From the NCBI GenBank assembly GCA_964652565.1, contig CAZZEC010000088.1, positions 1-24,289 of the forward strand: DNA of 24,289 bases, read 5' to 3'. Position numbers and translations under genes: made by a program. Positions 1-6,396 of this stretch are shown here, one piece after another (the stretch's first letter is position 1; each line of letters opens with the position of its first letter). Source of the DNA: JBCCTX01 sp964652565 (GTDB taxonomy: Bacteria > Bacteroidota > Bacteroidia > J057). The notes beneath the pieces were generated by a model. That model did not search any database. It saw nothing but the letters and a program-made list of their open reading frames with translations, and had not been told where the DNA came from.

Positions 1-47
1 TAATAAATAAGCTGGAAAACAAAAAGGACTCAACCTCACCGTTCCAT

Positions 48-731
48 CTACTCTTCGGCTAATAGGTCAGGCCGAAGTTTTTGGGTTTTAGCAATGGAAG
101 CTTCTTCCCTCCAGATTTCAATTTGCTTTTGATGCCCAGATAGTAGTACATCGGGAACCTGGTGACCTTCAAAATCAGAAGGTCTGGTGTAAATAGGTGC
201 CTCCAACAGGTTATCCTGGAATGAATCCATCAATGCCGAAGTCTCATCACTCAGTACTCCTGGCAATAGTCTGCCGATAGCATCCACTAATACTAAAGCT
301 GGTAATTCGCCACCAGAAAGGACATAATCCCCAATGGACAACTCCCTGGTAATAAATAAATCTCTTACCCTTTGATCTACCCCCTTGTAATGGCCGGCTA
401 ATATCATGATGTGGGTTCCCAAAGATAGTTCATTTGCTGTAGCCTGAGTCAACCGCTCCCCATCTGGTGTCATAAATATGATATGATCATATGCTCTTTT
501 TTCCAACAAAGCGCGGATACAGTTGGCAATAGGTTCAATCTTCATCACCATTCCAGCGCCCCCTCCAAATGGATAATCATCCACTTGACGGTGTTTTCCA
601 GAAGCATAGTCTCTCAAATCGTGCACTACAACTTCCAACAGGCCTTTCTCTTGCGCCCTTTTAAGGATACTATGCTGTAAAGGGCTATGGAGTAACTCTG
701 GAACACATGATAAAATATCTATTCGCATCAT
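48..731 (-). CDS. trmD: tRNA (guanine37-N1)-methyltransferase TrmD
   Basis: TrmD transfers a methyl group from S-adenosylmethionine to N1 of G37 in tRNAs with G36-G37, which prevents +1 frameshifting; it is a cytoplasmic homodimer of the SPOUT fold. Counting from MRIDIL, the sequence shows the glycine-rich segment DDYPFGGGAGM (residues 50-60), the knot segments ILAGHYKGVDQR (109-120) and SIGDYVLSGGELP (131-143), and MDSFxxxLLExPxYTRP (168-182) with the expected catalytic Asp. Its length of about 226 residues is normal for Bacteroidota. Two tandem ATG codons (first bases at 731 and 728) are possible starts. The first overlaps the TGA of the upstream lrp-like gene by one base (TGATG), so translation is probably coupled; the second matches the usual family N-terminus. 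An in-frame TTG at 734 is less likely. It is the last visible gene of this minus-strand operon. Confidence 0.96.
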   Translation of the reverse strand: MMRIDILSCVPELLHSPLQHSILKRAQEKGLLEVVVHDLRDYASGKHRQVDDYPFGGGAGMVMKIEPIANCIRALLEKRAYDHIIFMTPDGERLTQATANELSLGTHIMILAGHYKGVDQRVRDLFITRELSIGDYVLSGGELPALVLVDAIGRLLPGVLSDETSALMDSFQDNLLEAPIYTRPSDFEGHQVPDVLLSGHQKQIEIWREEASIAKTQKLRPDLLAEE

Positions 732-1216
732 CAATAATTTACCTCCTCCATACGCAATATGCGTATGGGTCTTTTGAGGCTTTCCTCCAGCGATATAAAT
801 GTTTCAGTTCGTTGTATACCTTCTATAGGCTGAATTTTATCATTTAATACACTTCGTAGTTCTCTGGTATTCCGACTCACGATCTTCACAAATATACCGT
901 ACCGCCCCGTAGTGTAATGGATCTCCGTGATTTCGGGTATATGTTCCAATTGTTTTACAATGCGGTTGTATAAGGAACCTTTCTCAAGAAACATCCCCAC
1001 AAATGCACAGATATCATACCCCAGCAGACTGGCATCGATTTCCAGATGTGCTCCTTTAACTACACCCATACTGGACAATTTTTTCATCCTGACATGGACA
1101 GTTCCCCCAGAAACATCTAATTTTTTGGCAATTTCTGTATATGGCATTTGAGCATTCTGCATCAACATGGATAATATCTGTAAATCCAGTTTATCAATTT
1201 CTAAATTTGCAGCCAT
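731..1216 (-). CDS. Lrp/AsnC-family transcriptional regulator
   Basis: This is a 161-residue DNA-binding protein of the feast/famine (Lrp/AsnC) family. The N-terminal winged-helix HTH (about residues 7-62) has the typical opening LDLQILSML and the recognition region PYTEIAKKLDVSGGTVHVRMKKL. The C-terminal RAM ligand-binding domain (about 70-150) contains the family pattern of EITEIHYTTGRYGIFVKI. Family members are usually dimers to octamers that respond to amino acids, but the effector here cannot be read from sequence. It starts at ATG 1216 and its TGA touches the trmD start, so the two are probably one transcript. An 8+8 bp AT-rich inverted repeat sits 28-48 bases upstream of its start and could be an autoregulatory operator. 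Coupling of an Lrp-like regulator to trmD is not a standard arrangement that I know. Confidence 0.93.
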   Translation of the reverse strand: MAANLEIDKLDLQILSMLMQNAQMPYTEIAKKLDVSGGTVHVRMKKLSSMGVVKGAHLEIDASLLGYDICAFVGMFLEKGSLYNRIVKQLEHIPEITEIHYTTGRYGIFVKIVSRNTRELRSVLNDKIQPIEGIQRTETFISLEESLKRPIRILRMEEVNY

Positions 1217-1243
1217 CTTAATGATTATTTTTTTCTATATTGT

Positions 1244-1264
1244 TAATTATTGTCATAATAATTA
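1244..1264. promoter_or_regulatory. AT-rich inverted repeat, candidate operator of the Lrp-like gene
   Basis: TAATTATT (1244-1251), a five-base spacer GTCAT, then AATAATTA (1257-1264) form a perfect 8+8 bp inverted repeat between the divergent Lrp-like gene and the tRNA-like gene. Lrp-family proteins bind AT-rich pseudopalindromes and often repress their own gene, so this is the best operator candidate in the intergenic region. The function is inference; in AT-rich DNA a repeat of this size can arise by chance. Confidence 0.35.
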
Positions 1265-1301
1265 TCAAATTCAGAAAATTATAAATATTTTCTTGAAATA
1301 T

Positions 1302-1333
1302 TTTGAATTTTCTCGCGTGTTATTATATATTTG
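1302..1333 (+). promoter_or_regulatory. Bacteroidota-type promoter of the tRNA-like gene
   Basis: TTTG at 1302-1305 (-33 box) and TATATTTG at 1326-1333 (-7 box, consensus TAnnTTTG) are separated by 20 bases, which fits the primary-sigma-factor consensus of Bacteroidota. The predicted transcript start at about 1338-1340 lies some 34 bases before the tRNA body, so a short 5' leader would be removed by RNase P. No other plus-strand gene lies between this promoter and the terminator at 1489-1521. Confidence 0.6.
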
Positions 1334-1372
1334 TCATGTAATCAATTACAAACGATCTTTTAACATATACAC

Positions 1373-1483
1373 TGTAGGGTGATGAAATTGGCAGCCATGC
1401 CCTCTTGTCTCGAGGGTGGGGGCCAGGGATAAATTCTGCGAAGAGCTAACCTCCCCGTGAAGGTTCGAATCCTTCCCCTACAG
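1373..1483 (+). tRNA. Atypical tRNA with anticodon GTC and a 42-nt variable region
   Basis: A complete cloverleaf can be drawn. Acceptor TGTAGGG (1373-1379) pairs perfectly with CCCTACA (1476-1482). The D-arm has stem ATG/CAT and loop AAATTGGCAGC (1382-1398). Anticodon stem CCCTC/GAGGG encloses loop TTGTCTC (1400-1416). T-arm GAAGG-TTCGAAT-CCTTC (1459-1475) is canonical. Discriminator G is at 1483 and CCA is not encoded. The D-arm resembles tRNA-Leu, but the anticodon is GTC (Asp). The variable region (1417-1458) is 42 nt, far longer than in Leu, Ser or Tyr tRNAs. It closes with GGGG(1418-1421)/CCCC(1453-1456) around a loop of about 30 nt. Position 37 is U where elongator tRNAs carry a purine. 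Known E. coli Asp identity bases G2-C71, G34, U35, C36, C38 and G73 are all present, but G10 is not. It may be a functional isoacceptor, a tRNA with a non-translational job, or a decaying copy; the intact stems and its own promoter and terminator argue against decay. Confidence 0.7.
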
Positions 1484-1488
1484 CATAT

Positions 1489-1521
1489 AGCTCTCTTTTT
1501 TTAAGAGAGCTTTATTTTTTT
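1489..1521 (+). terminator. Rho-independent terminator of the tRNA-like gene
   Basis: AGCTCTCTT (1489-1497), loop TTTTT, and AAGAGAGCT (1503-1511) form a perfect 9-bp stem followed by a T-rich tract to 1521. It begins five bases after the tRNA discriminator. The T-tract is on the plus strand only, so it serves the tRNA-like gene. It overlaps the stop codon of the convergent gene at 1512-1514. Confidence 0.85.
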
Positions 1522-2441
1522 GTATTATCCACATTCTTTTCCAATGCTTCTTGCTTTCTTTCCAATGCCTCTATTTTCTCGTTGAGCTTTTGCTCACTCT
1601 CGAGCATTTCCTGCCTCTTGGAGCGATAATCAATACGAAACTGAAAGATTTTTGCAGGAATGCTCACAATAGCATTTAAAATTTTAATGGGTATCTCTAG
1701 AATTTGCAATGCCTGACTGGGCTTTCCTAGATTAATCTTCATGGGATACCCCAAGGTATCAAACTCTATTAAAAACTCATTGGTAACAAATCTCGTGCTA
1801 GGTAGATGTATAAAATGAATAATCGTAGGATGAGGTAGCATCACGATACTCCGTTGCTCAATATTTTGCGTCTTAATAATCCATTCATAAGGCTCAGCCG
1901 GTCTACAAAATATTCCGTTATCATTATCACGAGGGGCTTCATACTTATCGGGTGTATCTTTCTTATTGGTTATCGGCGCTATTTCTACAGATAGCCCAGT
2001 TTCCAATCTTTGCAGGTGATTGTTGAGTCGGTTCATTGACTCATCGTCAAACGGATCTACTGCAGCCTGAAACAATACTTGCTTTTCTACGACACTCCTC
2101 GTTCCAACCAATGCTTTTGTAACTTCTTCCCCTACTTTTATCGCCTGGTCTATAACTTCGAGGCTTTTATCTTCAATAATTGCACTTACTCTCTTTAAAA
2201 AACCTGAAGGATGAAATTCTATTTCCAGCTTATCATTTGTATAGGGATTGGCATGGTAACGGAGATAATATCTATGGTCTGGATCTGGGATATGTCTTTC
2301 TTTCGCCTCTATTTCAAATACATTACTCCCCTCATACATTCTACTCGAAAGTGTTACATCCAGTAAGCCTTTGGGTAGATGATAGTAATGTAAATTCCCT
2401 TCTTTGGGTACTCGGGAAGAGGTAAGTATTTTTCTTGCCAT
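1512..2441 (-). CDS. Uncharacterised 309-residue protein with C-terminal coiled coil
   Basis: I do not recognise a named family. There is no signal peptide and no clear membrane span, so it is probably cytoplasmic. The N-terminal half begins with HYYHLPKGLLDVTLSS (about 18-33) and alternates short beta-type segments, including RYYLRYHANPYTNDKLEIEF (about 57-76), which suggests a beta-rich domain. The middle carries a charged linker around residues 160-175. A hydrophobic amphipathic stretch (about 242-267, ILEIPIKILNAIVSIPAKIF) precedes a basic patch and a heptad-like coiled coil rich in Lys/Glu (about 274-305). It is a single-gene unit convergent with the tRNA-like gene, and its stop codon lies in that gene's terminator tract. 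A possible -7 box on the minus strand (TATATTTG, 2547-2540) lies about 100 bases upstream but lacks a convincing -33 element. The coding assignment is strong; the function is unknown. Confidence 0.85.
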   Translation of the reverse strand: MARKILTSSRVPKEGNLHYYHLPKGLLDVTLSSRMYEGSNVFEIEAKERHIPDPDHRYYLRYHANPYTNDKLEIEFHPSGFLKRVSAIIEDKSLEVIDQAIKVGEEVTKALVGTRSVVEKQVLFQAAVDPFDDESMNRLNNHLQRLETGLSVEIAPITNKKDTPDKYEAPRDNDNGIFCRPAEPYEWIIKTQNIEQRSIVMLPHPTIIHFIHLPSTRFVTNEFLIEFDTLGYPMKINLGKPSQALQILEIPIKILNAIVSIPAKIFQFRIDYRSKRQEMLESEQKLNEKIEALERKQEALEKNVDNTKK

Positions 2442-2752
2442 TCTTAAAAGAGTTACAATGAAACAAATAACTCTACTTAACGAAACAAATTGTAGTTCAT
2501 AATCATGAATCCTTTTTACATAAAACTTATCTCAAAAAGCAAATATATAAGATTCACTTGAACATTAAAGGTAAGCTTTATCAACAAATCATCTACGAAT
2601 ATGAGAATGTTAAACTATTTTATCAAATATAGAGTATATATTTTAAAAATATATTAGCAGTCACTAATTTTAATTGAATTTCTAGTGAAGATAAAAAAAT
2701 CTAACTTTTTCGATTCGAATCAGTAAAACACTCTAGTAAATTATATAGACTT
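2442..2752. other. AT-rich divergent intergenic region
   Basis: This 311-base stretch separates two divergent genes. It is very AT-rich and shows no convincing open frame. It holds a 9+9 bp palindrome ATATATTTT-A-AAAATATAT (2636-2654), a 10-base self-palindrome GATTCGAATC (2712-2721) about 30 bases before the protease gene, and two minus-strand TATATTTG boxes (2540-2547 and 2624-2631) that could drive the leftward gene. No TAnnTTTG box is seen for the rightward gene. Confidence 0.4.
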
Positions 2753-3424
2753 ATGTATGGATATTTGATAATAGGTGGCATTGCAGCACTAGTTAGTGCA
2801 TTTGTACGAAATCGTATGATGTCCACCATGAAAAAACTTTCACAAGTTCGATTGTCAGCTGGCCTTAAAGGCCATGAGGTAGCCGAGCGAATGTTACATG
2901 ATAACAATATATATGATGTAAAAATAACGGCTACCAGAGGTACGCTAACAGATCATTATAATCCAGCTAATCGTACGGTTAACCTTAGCGATTGGGTGTA
3001 TGAGCCTCCTTCTATTGCCGCTGCTGCAGTTGCTGCACATGAATGTGGGCATGCAGTGCAACACGCCACTTCATACCCCATGTTGCAATTCCGTTCTGCT
3101 ATTGTGCCTTTATTGAAATTTGGTTCACCGGTTGCTCCCTATTTAATCATGGGGGGGTTGTTGTTAGGGCTCACTCAACTGGCCTGGGCAGGTGTTATTC
3201 TTTTTGGAGTAAGTACCCTTTTTGCCTTTATCACATTGCCAGTAGAATTTGATGCCAGCAAGCGAGCATTGGCATGGCTTGAACAGACGGGAATCACGCG
3301 CGGAGAGGAATATGATCTGGCTAAAAAGGGGTTACACTGGGCAGCGATGACTTATGTCGTGGGAGCATTAACCTCCCTTGCTTATTTGTTGTACTTCATT
3401 TCAATGGTTCAGGGAAGAGATTAA
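2753..3424 (+). CDS. Membrane zinc metallopeptidase, YugP family
   Basis: This is a 223-residue integral-membrane protease-like protein of the YugP / Zn_peptidase_2 family. It has an N-terminal membrane segment (about 3-19), a zinc-binding HECGH (residues 96-100, inside AAHECGHAVQH), and a downstream PVEFDASKRA (163-172) whose Glu165 is the likely third zinc ligand and Asp167 the supporting residue. Hydrophobic spans at about 126-162 and 196-217 flank that motif. The order is that of intact family members and all catalytic residues are present. The active site is expected on the cytoplasmic face, and the substrates are not known. It starts at ATG 2753 with no Shine-Dalgarno, as is usual in this phylum. 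A terminator follows at 3499-3533, so it looks monocistronic. Confidence 0.93.
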   Translation: MYGYLIIGGIAALVSAFVRNRMMSTMKKLSQVRLSAGLKGHEVAERMLHDNNIYDVKITATRGTLTDHYNPANRTVNLSDWVYEPPSIAAAAVAAHECGHAVQHATSYPMLQFRSAIVPLLKFGSPVAPYLIMGGLLLGLTQLAWAGVILFGVSTLFAFITLPVEFDASKRALAWLEQTGITRGEEYDLAKKGLHWAAMTYVVGALTSLAYLLYFISMVQGRD

Positions 3425-3498
3425 TCTTCGAAAATCTCTCATTAAGCTATCATTGGCTTAGAGAATTATCACGTTTATAAATAAATATTAAATATTAG

Positions 3499-3533
3499 GG
3501 TCATCATCTTCGTTGATATGATGGCCTTTTTTT
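3499..3533 (+). terminator. Rho-independent terminator directly ahead of mlaE
   Basis: GGTCATCAT (3499-3507), a ten-base loop, and ATGATGGCC (3518-3526) pair over nine positions with one G-T, followed by seven T (3527-3533). It would end the protease transcript. It finishes only 13 bases before the ATG of the next gene, leaving no room for an ordinary promoter after it, so it could also act as an attenuator for mlaE. Confidence 0.75.
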
Positions 3534-3546
3534 GTATTATGTGGAA

Positions 3547-4275
3547 ATGATAGAATCTCTGGGGAACTATGGATATTTACTGTGGCAGGTACTGTCCAAC
3601 GTCAAGTATGGGTTCCAGGATCGCAAAAGAGTGATCTATCAATTGGACCATGTAGGAGTAAACTCTATACCGCTGGTCCTGTTAATAGGTCTTTTTGCAG
3701 GAGCAATTATTGCATGGCAGGCAGCTTATCAATTCAAGGGAATGATCAGTTTATCTGTCATGGGTGGTCAAGTAACGAGAGTGGTCATGATGGAGATGGC
3801 ACCGGTGCTAACTGCATTGGTCATAAGCGGAAGAATCGGAGCATCTATGACAGCAGAAATTGGTACTATGCAAGTTACTGAGCAGATTGATGCCTTGAGA
3901 ACGATGTCCATAGATCCAATCAGGTATATTGTATTACCCAGATTTCTCGGTTTGAGTCTAATGATGCCAATTTTAACTTTTTTTTCTTTGATTATTGCAG
4001 TATTGGGTGCGTATTTTGTCTCCAATTACTTTTTGGATATAACGTATCAAATTTTTCTCAATTCTATCCGGGATTTTTTTCAACCAGGGGATCTCAGAGG
4101 AGGCTTGATTAAAGGAACGATATTTGGAATGATCATATCTTCGATTGGTTGCTATATGGGATTATCAACCGAAAGAGGTGCCCAGGGAGTGGGGAGAGCT
4201 ACGATCCGGTCATTCGTAGTATCAGCCATCGCTATCCTAACGAGTGATTTTTTGCTTTGGATAATTTTGTTTTAG
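3547..4275 (+). CDS. mlaE: MlaE-type ABC transporter permease
   Basis: This is the inner-membrane permease of a lipid (phospholipid) transport ABC system of the Mla family, which moves lipids between inner and outer membranes together with an MlaF ATPase and an MlaD (MCE) protein. The 242 residues show the family signature EIGTMQVTEQIDALRTM (about 104-120), hydrophobic spans at about 41-60, 85-100, 134-160, 193-211 and 224-242, and the coupling segment STERGAQGVGRAT (about 213-225). I chose ATG 3547 because MIESLGNYGYLL matches the usual family N-terminus. Upstream in-frame TTG 3532 and GTG 3541 lie in or just after the terminator T-tract. Unusually, no mlaF or mlaD follows; the next gene encodes an unrelated OmpA-like protein. 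Confidence 0.94.
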   Translation: MIESLGNYGYLLWQVLSNVKYGFQDRKRVIYQLDHVGVNSIPLVLLIGLFAGAIIAWQAAYQFKGMISLSVMGGQVTRVVMMEMAPVLTALVISGRIGASMTAEIGTMQVTEQIDALRTMSIDPIRYIVLPRFLGLSLMMPILTFFSLIIAVLGAYFVSNYFLDITYQIFLNSIRDFFQPGDLRGGLIKGTIFGMIISSIGCYMGLSTERGAQGVGRATIRSFVVSAIAILTSDFLLWIILF

Positions 4276-4314
4276 AATTGAGGGATTTGCAGTTTTTTTC
4301 TATGTTTGTTCAGG

Positions 4315-4347
4315 TTTATCAGAAATCTATCTTATTTTATATTTTTG
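4315..4347 (+). promoter_or_regulatory. Probable promoter of the PorE-like gene
   Basis: A good -7 box TATTTTTG (4340-4347, consensus TAnnTTTG) lies 22 bases before the ATG at 4370. The best -33 candidate is TTTA at 4315-4318, 21 bases upstream, which departs from TTTG; a perfect TTTG at 4305-4308 is 31 bases away, too far for the usual spacing. Confidence 0.45.
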
Positions 4348-4369
4348 CAGGTCAGAATTTACTAAATCT

Positions 4370-6394
4370 ATGGCATCTCATATAACGCGCCTTTGTATAT
4401 GGAAATTCCTTTTCCTATTTATCCTGCTGCATCAAATGGACTTGGTGTCTTTACAGGCACAACCCCTGTCAAAACAGACAGAACGTCTCCTAGAAAGAGC
4501 TAATGAGGATTATCGACGTGAATTTTACGCTGATGCGAGAGAGAAGTACGAAGAAATCCTACTAACCAGTCCCTTGAATTTTGAAGTAAGGGTCAAAAAC
4601 GCACAGGCAAATTTCTATCTTGAAAACTACCGCCAAGCACTAGAAAACTACATCCAGGCATTGAGAATTGACTCTACATCAAATGATACGCTCTACTTTT
4701 GGTTGGGGGTAACATATAAAAACCTGGGAAACTGTTCACAAGCGGTAAGCTCCTTTAACAAATTTAAACAGAAACACATATCACAGGATTACTATTTCCG
4801 CAGGGCTCAAAGAGATATAGACGGATGCTTGCGTGCCAATACGCAAGGCCCCTCACCTTATCGTATAGGCAACGTCTCTTTTAATTCTCCTGCAGCAGAT
4901 ATATTTCCCATATACATTAATCGACCACCTGCTGATAAAAAAATAATTTTCACCTCACATCGAGCCCAAGATGGTAAAGGGAAATTTTATTCCAGATTAG
5001 GACAGCCTGATTTTTCGGATCTCTTTTCTGTTTCTGCATTAGACGATACTACCTTTGGAGTAGATATCGAAAAATTAGCAGGTTCGATAAATACAGCTGA
5101 AAACGATGGCTCCGCAACCATTACTGCTGATGGTATGACTATGTATTTTAGTATCTGTAATACCAAACAAAACAAGGACGGTTGTAGTATTTATCGCTCT
5201 TCCTATAATACATCCAGAGGTACCTGGGGAAAACCAGAGCTTGTTGAAGATTTAGCAGGAAAGCGAACAGAAAGGACTGAAAAAGGAAAAATCAGAACCT
5301 ACCCAACAGATGATGCCAATCCAACTGTAACTCCTGATGGAAACAAGATCTTTTTTTCCTCTGATCGTCCCGATTCTGATGGCAGGATTGATTATGATAT
5401 CTGGACGTCTGAACGGGTTGGAAATCGTTGGGCTCCACCGAGAAGGCTAGATACTACTATCAATACACCCTTCGATGAAAATTCACCCTACATTAGTTCG
5501 GATGGCAATTCTCTTTATTTTGCCTCAAATGGATTAGGTGGATATGGAGGTTTTGACCTATTTATTTCCCAATATCAAGATGGTGTCTGGACAGAACCCA
5601 GAAATGTTGGCCAGCCCATTAATAGTAACTCAGACGAAATTGGCTCTGTGTGGTTGAAAAATGACTCGCTGGTTTATTTTTCTTCAAACAGATCTTCGGG
5701 AATAGGTAGTTATGACATTTACTGGGCGCTTCAATCAGCTCCCACAGGTGATCTTACTTTGCAAGGAATCATTCGAGATCTGGATACGCAATTGCCTATA
5801 CCCTTTGCAACAGCCATCCTATTTGAAATTGATAGAGACGGATTCCTTATTCCGATTGATACTTTTTTTACTGACCAGAGTGCTTTTTATACCTTTCCAT
5901 TGGGTTTTGAAAAACAATATAAAGTGCTAGGTAATGCGCCTGAATATTTGGCTAATGAAATTGATATTAGTACCGTTGGGATTCCTTCTGGTACACTAGA
6001 GCGGAACATTGACATTCAACTGGAAGCTATATTCGTTGGAAGACCTATCCAACTGCAGAATATTTACTACGATTTTGACGAGTATTATTTAAGGCAAGAT
6101 GCAAAATTAGAACTCGATCGACTGGTGTTTTTATTACAGCAGAACCCAAATATTACGATACAGCTTGGTTCTCATACCGATACCAATGGGTCCCTCGAAT
6201 ATAATGACGTGCTGTCTAATAATCGTGCCAGAGCAGCTGTGAAATACTTAGTAGATAGAGGAATATCTCCAGTGAGAGTTAACTGGTATGGATTTGGTGA
6301 ACGGGAACCCCTGATATTTCCCGAAAAAAGTGATGAGGATGAGCAGGCTAACCGCAGGACTGAGTTTAGAATACTTTCTATCGATTTCCGGTAA
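4370..6394 (+). CDS. OmpA-family protein with PorE-like TPR / beta-propeller / CRD / OmpA architecture
   Basis: This 674-residue exported protein has an N-terminal signal peptide (about 1-30, ending VSLQAQ, no lipobox Cys), TPR-type helical repeats (about 36-150) and a PD40/WD40-like beta-propeller (about 165-455). The propeller contains repeats such as PDGNKIFFSSDRP and SSDGNSLYFASNGLGGYGG. A carboxypeptidase-regulatory-like beta domain (about 460-555) and a C-terminal OmpA peptidoglycan-binding domain (about 560-674) follow; the latter has IYYDFDEYYL, GSHTDTNGS and LSNNRARA with the Asp and Arg that bind diaminopimelate. This is the domain order of PorE, a type IX secretion component that tethers the system to peptidoglycan. 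PorE itself is a lipoprotein, and Bacteroidota have many paralogues of this architecture, so a T9SS role is inference. purM starts two bases after its stop, so the two are probably co-transcribed. Confidence 0.92.
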   Translation: MASHITRLCIWKFLFLFILLHQMDLVSLQAQPLSKQTERLLERANEDYRREFYADAREKYEEILLTSPLNFEVRVKNAQANFYLENYRQALENYIQALRIDSTSNDTLYFWLGVTYKNLGNCSQAVSSFNKFKQKHISQDYYFRRAQRDIDGCLRANTQGPSPYRIGNVSFNSPAADIFPIYINRPPADKKIIFTSHRAQDGKGKFYSRLGQPDFSDLFSVSALDDTTFGVDIEKLAGSINTAENDGSATITADGMTMYFSICNTKQNKDGCSIYRSSYNTSRGTWGKPELVEDLAGKRTERTEKGKIRTYPTDDANPTVTPDGNKIFFSSDRPDSDGRIDYDIWTSERVGNRWAPPRRLDTTINTPFDENSPYISSDGNSLYFASNGLGGYGGFDLFISQYQDGVWTEPRNVGQPINSNSDEIGSVWLKNDSLVYFSSNRSSGIGSYDIYWALQSAPTGDLTLQGIIRDLDTQLPIPFATAILFEIDRDGFLIPIDTFFTDQSAFYTFPLGFEKQYKVLGNAPEYLANEIDISTVGIPSGTLERNIDIQLEAIFVGRPIQLQNIYYDFDEYYLRQDAKLELDRLVFLLQQNPNITIQLGSHTDTNGSLEYNDVLSNNRARAAVKYLVDRGISPVRVNWYGFGEREPLIFPEKSDEDEQANRRTEFRILSIDFR

Positions 6395-6396
6395 GT

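Noticed and set aside
1421..1432. Shared 12-mer GGCCAGGGATAA at 1421-1432 and 9244-9255
   Set aside because: In a 24-kb window several identical 12-mers are expected by chance, and the second copy is part of an unrelated terminator stem.
1417..1458. An intron or second anticodon arm in the tRNA-like gene
   Set aside because: The 42-nt stretch lies between the anticodon arm and the T-arm, where the variable region belongs, and is far too short for a group I intron; the anticodon stem and loop are intact without it.
1373..1483. Selenocysteine tRNA
   Set aside because: The acceptor could be extended to 8 bp and the variable region is long, but the anticodon is GTC and not TCA, and the D-stem has 3 bp where tRNA-Sec has a long one.
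3532..3546. Earlier TTG or GTG starts for mlaE
   Set aside because: They overlap or directly follow the terminator T-tract and add residues not seen in the family; ATG 3547 gives the normal N-terminus.
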